Counted from the stretch's first letter, positions 8,347 to 16,775 are shown. The stretch: DNA of 64,000 nucleotides from Akkermansiaceae bacterium (GCA_019634595.1 JAHCBC010000004.1:1-64000), one strand, 5' to 3'. Numbers and translations: made by a program. The notes: a model not told the origin generated them from the letters alone.

Positions 8347-9501
8347 TCAGCGCAACTTCGTCCAGGCCGCGTTGGCGGCGGAGGATTTCACCGTCGCCTC
8401 GATGAAGGCGAGACCTTCCACGCCATCATCAACATTGGGGAAATCGTAAGTGCCCGGCTTGAACTCGCCCTTGAGCGAATCCCGGACCGCTTCGGTCACC
8501 GCGGCGTAGATGTTGGCGAAGCCCTCGATGAAGCCTTCCGGATGGCCGAAAGGAATGCGGGTGTTTTTCTGTGCCTCAGGGCCGTTGTAGCTGTTGCCAC
8601 GACGCCAGACCTGGCGCGGGTGGTCGGCGAATTTCACGATCAGCTCGTTCGGGTGCTCCTGGTGCCACTCGACGGATGCCTCCGTGCCGTAGATGCGGAC
8701 GTGCAGCGCGTTCTCGTCACCCGTGGAAATCTGCGAGGCGTAGAGGACACCGCGGACGCCGCCTTCATAGCGGAGCAGCACGCTGCCATCGTCATCCAGC
8801 ACACGACCGGGAATGAAGGTGTTGAGATCCGCGGCCACTTCCTCCAGATGCAGTCCGCTGATGTAACGGGCGAGATTCTCCGCATGGATGCCGATGTCCG
8901 CCATGCAGTTCGAAACGCCGGCTTTCTTGGGATCCGCGCGCCAACTGCCGATCTTGGTGTTCTCTTGCTCCTTGAGGTTGGTGACCGCGTAGCCCTGCGG
9001 ATACTCGGCCACGACCTTGAGCAGACGGCCCAGCTTGCCGGCCTTCACCATTGCCCGGGCTTCCTTCACCATCGGGTAGCCGGTGTAGTTGTGCGTGAGC
9101 GCGAAGACGAGGCCGGATTTCTCCACGATCGCTTTCAGCTCCTTCGCTTCCTCCAGCGACAACGTCATCGGCTTTTCGCACACTACATGGATGCCGTTCT
9201 CCAGGAACGTCTTTGCCACCGGAAAATGGAGGTTGTTGCTGGCGACGATGCTGACGAAGTCGATGCGGTCACCGAGGGGCTTCGCTCCCTCCGTCTTCGC
9301 CATTTCCTCATACGAGGAATAGACCCTGGACGGATCGAGGAAGAAGTCCTCGCCGGAGAGCTTCGACTTCTCCGGGTCGGAGGAAAAGTTTCCGGCAACC
9401 AGTTCGATCTGGCCGTCGAGGTTCGCGGCCATGCGGTGGACGGCACCGATGAAGGCGCCACGGCCGCCGCCGACCATGCCCATGCGGAGTTTGCGGTTCA
9501 T
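8347..9501 (-). CDS. Gfo/Idh/MocA family oxidoreductase
   Basis: NAD(P)-dependent sugar or polyol dehydrogenase family, 384 residues. Seen: the Rossmann fingerprint MGMVGGGRGAFIGAVH, the DFVSIVASNNLH strand, the conserved CEKP (in HVVCEKPMTLS) that carries the catalytic Lys, and an Idh C-terminal domain with an NCMADIGIHAENL segment where the family's Gly-x-x-x-Asp-x-x-x-His catalytic motif sits. It is the last gene of a minus-strand set with a second Gfo/Idh/MocA gene and a TIM-barrel isomerase, which suggests breakdown of an unusual sugar or inositol-like compound. It has no signal peptide, so it should be cytoplasmic. Confidence 0.9.
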   Translation of the reverse strand: MNRKLRMGMVGGGRGAFIGAVHRMAANLDGQIELVAGNFSSDPEKSKLSGEDFFLDPSRVYSSYEEMAKTEGAKPLGDRIDFVSIVASNNLHFPVAKTFLENGIHVVCEKPMTLSLEEAKELKAIVEKSGLVFALTHNYTGYPMVKEARAMVKAGKLGRLLKVVAEYPQGYAVTNLKEQENTKIGSWRADPKKAGVSNCMADIGIHAENLARYISGLHLEEVAADLNTFIPGRVLDDDGSVLLRYEGGVRGVLYASQISTGDENALHVRIYGTEASVEWHQEHPNELIVKFADHPRQVWRRGNSYNGPEAQKNTRIPFGHPEGFIEGFANIYAAVTEAVRDSLKGEFKPGTYDFPNVDDGVEGLAFIEATVKSSAANAAWTKLR

Positions 9502-9510
9502 GAAGGTAAG

Positions 9511-9535
9511 GTAGCGAATCCCGTGAGGGATTCGG
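9511..9535. repeat. Palindromic repeat, family C, copy 1
   Basis: GTAGCGAATCCC-GTGA-GGGATTCG is a hairpin-forming unit with an 8-bp stem, 9 bases upstream of the oxidoreductase start. Its frame GTAGCGAA...TTCGG recurs inverted at 9592, where the inner stem bases are changed on both sides in a compensating way. Confidence 0.72.
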
Positions 9536-9591
9536 TTGGGTGGATGTCAGTTGAAAAGAGGACGCCGTACCACCAGCACGGCGCCTCCCTG

Positions 9592-9616
9592 CCGAAGCTC
9601 TCACGAGCTTCGCTAC
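9592..9616. repeat. Palindromic repeat, family C, copy 2 (inverted)
   Basis: Read on the minus strand this is GTAGCGAAGCTC-GTGA-GAGCTTCGG, the same unit as at 9511 with compensating stem changes (TCCC/GGGA against GCTC/GAGC). It lies 8 bases beyond the 3' end of the second oxidoreductase gene. The conserved pairing argues for an RNA or DNA hairpin. Confidence 0.72.
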
Positions 9617-9624
9617 GGGTGGTA

Positions 9625-10707
9625 TCAGATCGCGACAGGAGCGCCGGTCTTCGCCGACTCGTAGATCGCGTCGATGATCTGCATCAGGCGCAGGGCCTGG
9701 ACCGGCTCATTGAACGGCTCGGCCTTGCCTTCGATGGCTTCGATGAAGTTCTGGGCGGAGCCGCTGCGGCCCATGTCCTCGCAGGCAGGGGTGACGATGG
9801 TGCGGTTCACGCTGTTGCCGTTTTCCTGGACGTAGAGTTCGCAGGTGTCGATGGCGGTTTCATCCAGACCGTCACGGCCGAAGAGACGCTCCACCTTGCC
9901 GCCCGCCTTGGTGCCCTGGAACACGACGGAGACTTCCTCGCGCTTGATCATCTCCGCCCAGGAGACCTGAAGGGAAAGGACCTGGCCGGTCTTGAAGGTG
10001 ACGAAGCCGTGTGCGGCGGCCTCCACATCGTTCACGCCGTCGGCGCGGTCAGGGATGCCCCAAGGACCCTTGAAGCCCTTGTCGGTGATGAAGGTGTCGA
10101 AGGTGTTGGCCAGCACGTGGGATGGCTCCGGATAGCCCATGAAATACATGGACAGGTCGATCATGTGGCAGAGGTCGATGACCGCGCCGCCACCGGAGAA
10201 TGCCTTGCTGGTGAACCAGCCGCCGAAGCCGGGGATGCCGGTGCGGCGGATCCACTTCGCCTGGGCGGAGTTGATCGTGCCAACGGTGCCGTCCTCACAA
10301 TACTTCTTCATCGCCTGCGACTCCGGACGGGCGCGGTTGTTGAAGTTGAACATCAGGCGCTTGCCGGAGGCTTCCGCGGCGGCGATGAGTTCCTTCATCT
10401 CCGTGGCATTGAGGGCGGGCGGCTTCTCGCAGAAGACATGCTTGCCGGCCTTCAGGCCCTGAAGGGCGAGCGGGGCGTGGAACTTGTTCGGGACGATGAT
10501 GCTGATGGCGTCCAGTTCCGGACACTCCGCGAGCATCTTGTCGACGGAGTCGAACTGCTTCGCGATTCCCCAGGTCTGCGCGGCGCGCTCGGCCGCACCC
10601 GGCGCCGGGTCGGCGACGGCAATGATTTCAGCACCCGCGGCGCGGAAACCCGCGGCGTGGTATTTGAGCATTCCGCCCGCTCCGATGACTCCTACTTTGA
10701 TGGACAT
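9625..10707 (-). CDS. Gfo/Idh/MocA family oxidoreductase
   Basis: Second NAD(P)-dependent oxidoreductase of the set, 360 residues. Seen: the Rossmann motif SIKVGVIGAGGMLKYHAAG, the strand LDAISIIVPNKFHAPLA, HVFCEKPPALNATEM with the catalytic Lys, and in the C-terminal domain SGGGAVIDLCHMIDLSMYFMG carrying the catalytic Asp and His. The ATG at 10707 was chosen because it sits directly before the first beta strand; an open frame continues upstream but is not protein-like. The gene lies between the first oxidoreductase and the sugar isomerase gene, all on the minus strand. Such trios are frequent in Verrucomicrobiota polysaccharide-degrading gene sets; the exact substrate is unknown. Confidence 0.9.
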   Translation of the reverse strand: MSIKVGVIGAGGMLKYHAAGFRAAGAEIIAVADPAPGAAERAAQTWGIAKQFDSVDKMLAECPELDAISIIVPNKFHAPLALQGLKAGKHVFCEKPPALNATEMKELIAAAEASGKRLMFNFNNRARPESQAMKKYCEDGTVGTINSAQAKWIRRTGIPGFGGWFTSKAFSGGGAVIDLCHMIDLSMYFMGYPEPSHVLANTFDTFITDKGFKGPWGIPDRADGVNDVEAAAHGFVTFKTGQVLSLQVSWAEMIKREEVSVVFQGTKAGGKVERLFGRDGLDETAIDTCELYVQENGNSVNRTIVTPACEDMGRSGSAQNFIEAIEGKAEPFNEPVQALRLMQIIDAIYESAKTGAPVAI

Positions 10708-10758
10708 GATGTGTTCTGTTAGATGGGTTGCTTGAAATGATCCGAACCGCGACTTCAT

Positions 10759-10813
10759 GCGAATTGACGCGAATGGAAGAATCCCCATTCGCGTTCATTG
10801 GCGTTCATTCGCG
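10759..10813. repeat. Palindromic intergenic repeat, family D
   Basis: GCGAATTGACGCGAATGG on the left faces CCATTCGCGTTCATTGGCG and TTCATTCGCGG on the right, with a central inverted repeat CGCGAATGG / CCATTCGCG. It fills most of the gap between the isomerase gene end and the next oxidoreductase start. It looks like a dispersed repeat unit, but no second copy is in the window. Confidence 0.55.
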
Positions 10814-10824
10814 GTTTCACCGAA

Positions 10825-11865
10825 TTACTGGTTCTTGCGGTCGAAGGCCGCGTCGAAAATGACGTCGCTGCCGGGGAAGTCGAGGCCGCGGACGAAGGCA
10901 CATGCCTCCGCACCGCCATGGACGCGGTCCATGCGGCCGTCCTCCCACTCGACGGAGAGAGGTCCGCGGTATTTGACGTCGTTGAGGGCGACGATGACGT
11001 CCTCGAAATCGACATCGCCACGGCCCGGGGAACGGAAGTCCCAGTAACGGCGCGGATCACCGAAGTCGGTGTGGCCGCCGAAGACGCCGACGGTGCCGTC
11101 ACCGTGGCCCCACCATGCGTCCTTGATGTGGCAGTGGTAGATGCGGTCGCCGAACTCGCGGATGAAGCGGACGTAGTCCACACCCTGGTAGCCGAGGTGG
11201 GACGGGTCGAAGTTGAAGCCGAAGCGCTTGTGGTTGCCGACGGCTTCCAGCGCGCGGCGTGCGGACACGATGTCGAAGGCGATCTCGGTCGGGTGGACTT
11301 CCAGGCCGAAGTTGACGTTCGCTTTCTCGAAAGCCTCGAGGATGGGGCCGAAGCGCTTCGCGAAATCCTTGAAGCCCTTTTCGTAGTAGGCCTGGTTGGT
11401 CGGCGGGAAGGCGTAGATGGAGTGCCAGATGGAGGAACCGGTGAAACCATTGACCACGGCGGGGAAATCGAAGTCATCGCCCTTCGGCTTCGCGTCGATG
11501 AACTTGCGGCAGGCCTTGGCGGCGTTCGCCATGTGCTTGGCGGCGCGCTTGCGGACACCTTCCGGATCGCCATCGCCCCAGACGCTTTCCGGGAGGATGG
11601 ACTTGTGGCGCTCATCGACGTTGTCGCAGATGGCCTGGCCGACGAGGTGGTTGGAGATCGCGTAGGAGGTCAGGCCGTGGTCGGCGAGCAGTTCCCACTT
11701 TTCCTTCACGTAGGATTTGCTGCCAAGGGCGGCTTCCACATCGAAGTGGTCACCCCAGCAGGCGAGTTCCAGGCCATCGTAGCCCATTTCATTGGCGAGA
11801 GCCGCGAGTTTCTCAAGCGGCAGATCTGCCCATTGACCGGTGAAGAGAGTGACAGGACGTGACAT
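10825..11865 (-). CDS. Sugar phosphate isomerase/epimerase (AP-endonuclease-2-like TIM barrel)
   Basis: TIM-barrel protein of the xylose-isomerase-like/IolE family, 346 residues. Seen: [16 protein letters not shown] at the first metal-site strand, [16 protein letters not shown] with the conserved Glu, [32 protein letters not shown] and [13 protein letters not shown], which together supply the usual Glu/Asp/His divalent-metal ligands. It should isomerise or epimerise a sugar or keto-inositol intermediate. It is the first gene of the minus-strand set with two Gfo/Idh/MocA enzymes, and the three probably work in one catabolic route. It starts at an ATG 72 bases from the neighbouring aminotransferase gene end. 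Confidence 0.9.
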   Translation of the reverse strand: MSRPVTLFTGQWADLPLEKLAALANEMGYDGLELACWGDHFDVEAALGSKSYVKEKWELLADHGLTSYAISNHLVGQAICDNVDERHKSILPESVWGDGDPEGVRKRAAKHMANAAKACRKFIDAKPKGDDFDFPAVVNGFTGSSIWHSIYAFPPTNQAYYEKGFKDFAKRFGPILEAFEKANVNFGLEVHPTEIAFDIVSARRALEAVGNHKRFGFNFDPSHLGYQGVDYVRFIREFGDRIYHCHIKDAWWGHGDGTVGVFGGHTDFGDPRRYWDFRSPGRGDVDFEDVIVALNDVKYRGPLSVEWEDGRMDRVHGGAEACAFVRGLDFPGSDVIFDAAFDRKNQ

Positions 11866-11937
11866 GGTAGATGGATTCGGGGTTTGCCCGGCTAGGTTGA
11901 GGGGAACGATTACGGTGGAGAAAGCAAAAACATGCGT

Positions 11938-12765
11938 TCAGCAGCGGCAAATTTCGTCCCGCCACGCGGCCCGGACGGAATCCGTCACCGGGGTGGCCGG
12001 AAATGCCCGTTGGCCCAGCCGGGAAACGGGCACCGGCCCGCGAATGGCGGAGGTGAGGAAAATTTCGTCCGCTTCCTCCAGATCCGTGCTCACGAGGGAC
12101 GTTTCCACACAGGTGAGTCCCATCTTTCCTATCAGCGCGATGATGACGGAGCGCATTACCCCCGGCAGGCAGCCGCTGTCGAGCGATGGGGTCAGCACAC
12201 GCCCTCCCCGGACGATGAAGACATTGGAAGTGCCCGCCTCGCAGAGCTGGCCTACGGTATTCAGGAAAAGCGTCTCGTCGAACCCGGCGGCGCGGGCATG
12301 GTCCAGCGCCAGGATGTTCTCCGCGTAGGACGCCGTTTTCAGCCCGGCCAGCGGCGATCTCTCATTTCGCCGCCAAGGTGAGAGGAGGACGGAGACGCTA
12401 TCAGGCGGAGCGTCCACCGGAGTCGCGGTGATCCAGGTGAGGGCATCGGTACCGGCGTCCTTGGTGAAGACCGAGCCGGACCCGCCGGTCATCGTCAGGC
12501 GGAGCCTGCCCCTGCCCTGTGTCAGTCCGTTCCGCGCCAGCAGCTCCGCGCCGATGGCTTCCAGATCATTATCCGGGAACTTCCAGCCCAGCCGGCGGCA
12601 GCTTTCCTCCCACCGTTTCAGGTGCGCCGGGATGAATTTCGGCCTTCCATCCACGGCGAGCATGGTTTCAAAAATAGCCAGACCAAGAATGACTCCACGG
12701 TCCGTAGGAGGAAGCGTGAATTCCTCCGCCCCGATCCATCCGCCATTGCACCAGAAATCCGACAT
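11938..12765 (-). CDS. Class IV aminotransferase (PLP fold type IV)
   Basis: PLP enzyme of the branched-chain aminotransferase / D-amino acid aminotransferase / aminodeoxychorismate lyase group, 275 residues. Seen: a short N-terminal domain (CNGGWIGAEEFTLPPTDRG, GLAIFETMLA), the PLP-binding lysine in LAGLKTASYAENILA, the ETLFLNTVGQLCEAGTSNVF segment, and GCLPGVMRSVII plus EADEIFLTSAIRGPVPV at the end. Members differ by subtle motifs, so I cannot say whether it is PabC, IlvE or Dat. The ATG at 12765 opens the conserved part. It is head to head with the next gene, the two ATGs only 10 bases apart, so each promoter must overlap the other coding region. Confidence 0.87.
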   Translation of the reverse strand: MSDFWCNGGWIGAEEFTLPPTDRGVILGLAIFETMLAVDGRPKFIPAHLKRWEESCRRLGWKFPDNDLEAIGAELLARNGLTQGRGRLRLTMTGGSGSVFTKDAGTDALTWITATPVDAPPDSVSVLLSPWRRNERSPLAGLKTASYAENILALDHARAAGFDETLFLNTVGQLCEAGTSNVFIVRGGRVLTPSLDSGCLPGVMRSVIIALIGKMGLTCVETSLVSTDLEEADEIFLTSAIRGPVPVSRLGQRAFPATPVTDSVRAAWRDEICRC

Positions 12766-12775
12766 CAGGCGGACG

Positions 12776-14146
12776 ATGATCCGTGTCTTGCTGACCTGCA
12801 AGGCCGCAGCATGGGCGCTATGCGCGCTCCCTGCCGCCGGTGCGGAGCCGCCTTTCCGGATCGAGGTGGTGGACCGGGAGAACGGCTGGCCGGTGCCGCT
12901 GGTGGAGCTGCGCACCACGCACCACCTTTCCTTCTTCACGGACAATGCGGGCCTCGCCGCCATCGATGAGCCTGACCTGCTCGGTCGGGAGATCTGGCTC
13001 GGCGTTTCCTCGGACGGCTATCAGGTGAAGCCGGACGGCTTTGGCAGCGCCGGGGTGCGGGTGCAGGTGGAACGCGGGAAGAAAGCCCGCATCGAGGTCG
13101 AGCGGACGATGGTCGCCAAGCGGCTGGGACGTCTGACGGGAGCGGGACTTTTCAACCATCTGGAGAAGCTCGGGGAGACCGCCCCCATCGCGGAGTCCGG
13201 GGTGATGGGCAGTGACTCCGTGTTGCTGAGCCGCTACCGCGACCGCCTTTTCTGGCTGTGGGGGGACACCAGCATTCCGGAGTATCCGCTGGGGAACTTC
13301 AACTCAACCGCCGCCACCTCCCCTCTCCTGCCGCTGGCGAAATTCCAGCCCCCGCTCGCACTCCGCTACGAGTATCTGAAGACCGATGGCAAGCTGCGGG
13401 GTGTCTCGCCGATGGATGGCCCCGGCCCGACATGGCTGGGGGCGATGACCAGCGTGAAGGACCGCAGCGGCAACGAGCGGCTGGTGGCCACCTACTCCAA
13501 GATCGAGAACCACCTCGACGAATATGACGTCGGGCTGTGCTCCTTCGACGATGAGCGGGGAATCTTCACTCCTGTGCGCCGGATCTGGAAGAAGGGCGAT
13601 GGAAAGAAGCCGCTCATCCCGCGCGGGCATCCCTTTACCTGGAAAGCTCCGGACGGCGTTGACTGGCTGCTGTTCGGCGATCCCTTTCCGTCGCTGAAAT
13701 GCCCCGCCACCTACGAAGGATGGAGCGATCCCGCGCAGTGGCAGGAGATCTCCGCGCCCGCCTCACCACGGGATGCCGCGGGCGCGGAAATCGCCCCCCA
13801 TCGCGGCTCCGTGTGCTGGAACGCCCACCTGGGCCGCTGGGTCACCATCTTCACCCAGAACCACGGGAAGCCATCCGGCTTCGGGGAGATCTGGTATGCG
13901 GAGGCGGAGTCCCCGCTGGGGCCGTGGAGCACGGCGGTGAAGGTGCTGTCCCACCGGAACTACACTTTCTACAACCCGCGGATCCAGCACGAGCTGACCG
14001 CGCCGGACGCGCCCTTCATCCTGTTCGAAGGAACCTACACGGCGGAATTCGCAGACAAGGCGGCCGCCACACCGCGTTTCAACTACAACCAGATCCTCTA
14101 CCGGCTGGACCTGGATGACCCGAAGCTGGCGGCCATCCGCAAGTAA
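12776..14146 (+). CDS. Secreted protein with glycosidase-like beta-propeller (DUF4185-like)
   Basis: A 456-residue protein with a short signal peptide (MIRVLLTCKAAAWALCALPAAGA). After an N-terminal segment that resembles a carboxypeptidase-regulatory-like beta domain (residues about 25-100), the rest shows motifs typical of five-bladed propellers of the GH43/DUF4185 type: RDRLFWLWGDTSIPEY, GPTWLGAMTSVKD, DWLLFGDPFPSLK, WTIFTQNHGKPS-like strands and YNPRIQHELTAPDAPFILFEGTY. Known: such folds bind or cleave glycans outside the cell. Inferred: a role in polysaccharide or glycoprotein processing together with the following metallopeptidase gene, 12 bases downstream. I cannot identify catalytic residues with certainty. 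Confidence 0.7.
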   Translation: MIRVLLTCKAAAWALCALPAAGAEPPFRIEVVDRENGWPVPLVELRTTHHLSFFTDNAGLAAIDEPDLLGREIWLGVSSDGYQVKPDGFGSAGVRVQVERGKKARIEVERTMVAKRLGRLTGAGLFNHLEKLGETAPIAESGVMGSDSVLLSRYRDRLFWLWGDTSIPEYPLGNFNSTAATSPLLPLAKFQPPLALRYEYLKTDGKLRGVSPMDGPGPTWLGAMTSVKDRSGNERLVATYSKIENHLDEYDVGLCSFDDERGIFTPVRRIWKKGDGKKPLIPRGHPFTWKAPDGVDWLLFGDPFPSLKCPATYEGWSDPAQWQEISAPASPRDAAGAEIAPHRGSVCWNAHLGRWVTIFTQNHGKPSGFGEIWYAEAESPLGPWSTAVKVLSHRNYTFYNPRIQHELTAPDAPFILFEGTYTAEFADKAAATPRFNYNQILYRLDLDDPKLAAIRK

Positions 14147-14158
14147 CCTGATTTCCCG

Positions 14159-15973
14159 ATGACAAAACCCGCCCTCCTTCCCCTGCTGATCCTCCCGGTG
14201 ATGCTGGCAGCAAACACCCCGCAGCAGCAAATTTCCGAGCAGGTCCCGCGCGCCGTCTCGATCCTCAACAACTGGCAGGCGCAGGATCCGGTGAAGGCGG
14301 AGAAGAAAGTCCACCTCGTCTATTGGTCGCCCGCCGACCGCCAGCCACCCACCGGCTATGTGGTGAGGCTGGCGGCGATCATGGAGGACATCCGCAGATT
14401 TTATGGCAGGGAAATGATCCGGCTCGGTTTCGGACCACGCAGCATCCAGTTCGACAAGGGACAGGATGGCAGGACCGTCATCCATGTGGTCAAAGGCGAG
14501 AAACCTTACGCTTCCTACGGCCCGGAATCCGGTGACGATATCCGCAAGGAATGCCTGCCCGCCCTCACCGCCGCCGGGCTGGATCCGGAGAAGGAAACCA
14601 TCGTCATCTTCTGCAACATGGCGAACTGGACGCCTGCCACCCGCACGATCACCCAGAACAGCCCGTACTACGCCAGCGGCACGAACTGCAATGGCACCGC
14701 GTGGCAGGTGGACTCCCCCATCCTCAACCTCGATTTCCTCGGCAAGAAGGAGCCGCGCGTGAAGGACGGCCAGTATGGCGACATCTCCGTGGGCAAATAC
14801 AACTCCATCTTCATCGGCGGCGTCTGCCATGAACTCGGACACGCGCTGGGACTCCCCCACAACTGCGAACGGACGGATGAAAAGGAAGCGTTCGGCACCG
14901 CGCTGATGGGTGCGGGCAACCGCACCTATGGGGACCAGTTGCGGGGTGAAGGGAAAGGTTCCTTCCTCACCCTCGCCCACGGTCTGAGGCTGGCGTCCCA
15001 CCCGATTTTCTCCGGCTCCGCCAAAGGGATCGATACCCCGGCCAACGCCACGCCGACCGACATCCGGATCACCAACCATGGCAAAAGCTTCAGTTTTTCC
15101 GCAAAGGTGGTGGCGGATCCTCCGGCGTATGCGGTGGTCGGCTACATGGACCCGGCGGGTGGCGGTGACTACGACGCCACCACCTGCACCGCCGTGCCGG
15201 ATGATGCGGGAAATTTCACGCTGGAGGCGGATGCCCTCGCCGCCGGGAAAGCCGGTGTCTTCCGCGTGGTGATCCTGCAGGCCAATGGCGCGGCAAGTTC
15301 CTTCGCTTCCCCGACGCCGCAGTTCACCTATCCCTACCGGGTGGAACAGGACGGCACCGTCGATACCTCATCCGCCGAAGCCTTCGCCGCCCTGCGGCCA
15401 CTGCTGGCCGAGGTCGCCGGATCATCCACCATGGCGGCGAGGGATATTCTCCGCTCCATCGCGGCGAAGAAGCCCGATCCGAAACTTCTCGAAGCGGGCG
15501 GAGTCATCGCCGCCAATCTCGGCTTCCGTCCGGGAAAAGCTCCGTCAGCGGAACCGGACAGTCCATGCCGGCTTTCCGATGCGGCGATGATCGAGGCGAC
15601 CGTTGGCTACGGTAAGGCGGATCCCAACCGGCTGCCGGGTGACCATCTCCTTTTTTCCTGCGGTGGCAGGCTTTTCTCACGCGGGCTGTATGCCCACGCC
15701 CCGGCGGTCCATCGCTGGGATCTTGGCGGGAAGTGGAAATCGTTGAAAGGGCACGCGGGTTTCCCCGATGGCACGGACGGAGGGTCGTGTGTCTTCGTCA
15801 TCAAGGGCGATGGCAAGGAGCTGTGGAGGTCGGAAAAGACCAGCCCCGGCACCCTCCGCAGCTATGACCTGCCGGTGGCGGGGGTGAAGGAACTGCAGTT
15901 CATCGTGGAAGACGCCGGGGATGGGAACCGCTCCGACTGGGGCTGCTGGTTCGAGCCGGAGCTTTCCTTGTGA
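14159..15973 (+). CDS. Secreted zinc metallopeptidase with C-terminal NPCBM-like domain
   Basis: A 604-residue protein with an N-terminal hydrophobic signal (LLPLLILPVMLAA). A metzincin-type zinc site, HELGHALGLPHN, begins at about residue 224 (the HExxHxxGxxH pattern), preceded by an unusual 200-residue N-terminal part (KVHLVYWSPADRQPP, MEDIRRFYGREM). A beta-sandwich-like middle follows, and the last 120 residues resemble an NPCBM/NEW2 carbohydrate-binding module (LLFSCGGRLFSRGLYAHAP, HAGFPDGTDGGSCVFVI, DWGCWFEPEL). Known: NPCBM modules sit on secreted glycan-active enzymes. Inferred: a protease targeted to a glycoprotein or polysaccharide matrix. It follows the propeller gene by 12 bases and is likely co-transcribed. 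Confidence 0.78.
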   Translation: MTKPALLPLLILPVMLAANTPQQQISEQVPRAVSILNNWQAQDPVKAEKKVHLVYWSPADRQPPTGYVVRLAAIMEDIRRFYGREMIRLGFGPRSIQFDKGQDGRTVIHVVKGEKPYASYGPESGDDIRKECLPALTAAGLDPEKETIVIFCNMANWTPATRTITQNSPYYASGTNCNGTAWQVDSPILNLDFLGKKEPRVKDGQYGDISVGKYNSIFIGGVCHELGHALGLPHNCERTDEKEAFGTALMGAGNRTYGDQLRGEGKGSFLTLAHGLRLASHPIFSGSAKGIDTPANATPTDIRITNHGKSFSFSAKVVADPPAYAVVGYMDPAGGGDYDATTCTAVPDDAGNFTLEADALAAGKAGVFRVVILQANGAASSFASPTPQFTYPYRVEQDGTVDTSSAEAFAALRPLLAEVAGSSTMAARDILRSIAAKKPDPKLLEAGGVIAANLGFRPGKAPSAEPDSPCRLSDAAMIEATVGYGKADPNRLPGDHLLFSCGGRLFSRGLYAHAPAVHRWDLGGKWKSLKGHAGFPDGTDGGSCVFVIKGDGKELWRSEKTSPGTLRSYDLPVAGVKELQFIVEDAGDGNRSDWGCWFEPELSL

Positions 15974-16019
15974 AAAGGCGCGGCTTGCCACCGGGGCGGG
16001 TTCCGTCTCCCCTTCCGGC

Positions 16020-16397
16020 ATGCGCGCTCACATTCTCTTCACCGGCACCCTGATTCTGGCCGCCGGGATCTCCGGGATGTCCTTTCTGCCGAAGATGCCC
16101 GGCTTCGAGTTCCTGCGCGGAGGCCTGACCCTGGGCGGCGCGCTCCTCATCTGCGGTATCTTCACCATCAGGATGTACTGGCACGGCATCATCGGCGCGG
16201 GGATCATCTCACTCATCGGCACCGGCAAGGGATTGATGGGGATCAAGGCGGTGGCGGATTGGTTCGCCGGTGACAGGCCGCGGGGTGTCGCCCCGCTGCT
16301 GGAACTCGGCATCACCATCCTGTGCGTGATCTTGCTGCTGCGCGTGCTGAAGGCGCTGCAGGCGGAACGGACGCGGCGGATGCTAGAGGCGAATTGA
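16020..16397 (+). CDS. Small integral membrane protein, function unknown
   Basis: A 125-residue protein with about four hydrophobic segments (HILFTGTLILAAGISGM, GLTLGGALLICGIFTI, WHGIIGAGIISLIGTGKGL, LELGITILCVILLLRVL) and a basic C-terminal tail. I recognise no family. The ATG at 16020 was chosen because the preceding in-frame codons overlap the previous gene's end and lack hydrophobic character. It is 46 bases after the metallopeptidase gene and may belong to the same transcript. Confidence 0.6.
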   Translation: MRAHILFTGTLILAAGISGMSFLPKMPGFEFLRGGLTLGGALLICGIFTIRMYWHGIIGAGIISLIGTGKGLMGIKAVADWFAGDRPRGVAPLLELGITILCVILLLRVLKALQAERTRRMLEAN

Positions 16398-16428
16398 CAA
16401 AAGACAGCGCGTTATACAGCTTTGGCGC

Positions 16429-16542
16429 ATGGCCAAGAAAGCTTTCGAAAAAGCGGAGAACGCAAAGGCTTTCATGAAACTGGCTGGCTGCGTGGACGGC
16501 CCGGAGAATCTTTCCCGAAGCAAAGGATTTTCCCGGCGATGA
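16429..16542 (+). CDS. 37-residue antitoxin-like small ORF (possible gene remnant)
   Basis: An ATG at 16429 opens a 37-codon frame ending TGA at 16540-16542. Its C-terminus, AGCVDGPENLSRSKGFS, resembles the ends of short antitoxins that partner PIN-domain toxins (pattern G-x-x-x-G-P-x-D/N-L-S-x-x-K-G-F). The N-terminus MAKKAFEKAENAKAFMKL is a charged helix. No toxin gene follows; instead a family B palindrome starts 17 bases later. It is either a tiny antitoxin or the surviving tail of one. The assignment rests on pattern memory only. Confidence 0.4.
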   Translation: MAKKAFEKAENAKAFMKLAGCVDGPENLSRSKGFSRR

Positions 16543-16559
16543 CAAGCATCTTTGGCAGG

Positions 16560-16578
16560 GACCGCATTCCATGCGGTC
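16560..16578. repeat. Palindromic repeat, family B, copy 3
   Basis: The core GACCGCAT-TCC-ATGCGGTC is in the same orientation as the copy at 6304, preceded by GCAGG. It pairs with the inverted copy at 16701. Confidence 0.8.
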
Positions 16579-16700
16579 ATGCGGGGGACGGCGGCTGATG
16601 CCTTGCGATGATCGGTATCCGTCCGGCTTTCCCTCCGAGGAATCGGGGCGCTATGTTCAAAAGGATGGAATCTTGGGATGGAGGAACGTCCACTCAGCCT

Positions 16701-16719
16701 GACCGCATGGAATGCGGTC
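16701..16719. repeat. Palindromic repeat, family B, copy 4 (inverted)
   Basis: The core GACCGCAT-GGA-ATGCGGTC has flanks GCCT and CCCTGCC shared with the copy at 6440. The pair 16560/16701 brackets 122 bases in which I see no gene. Confidence 0.8.
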
Positions 16720-16775
16720 CCTGCCTCTGGAAAGGCGATCCGCAGCCATAACGATGGCTCGGAGATCAAAATGCC

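Noticed and set aside
8542..10722. Long plus-strand open frame (over 700 codons) opposite the two oxidoreductase genes
   Set aside because: It is a mirror of high-GC coding sequence. The minus-strand frames carry clear Rossmann and CEKP motifs, while the opposite frame has no recognisable domain.
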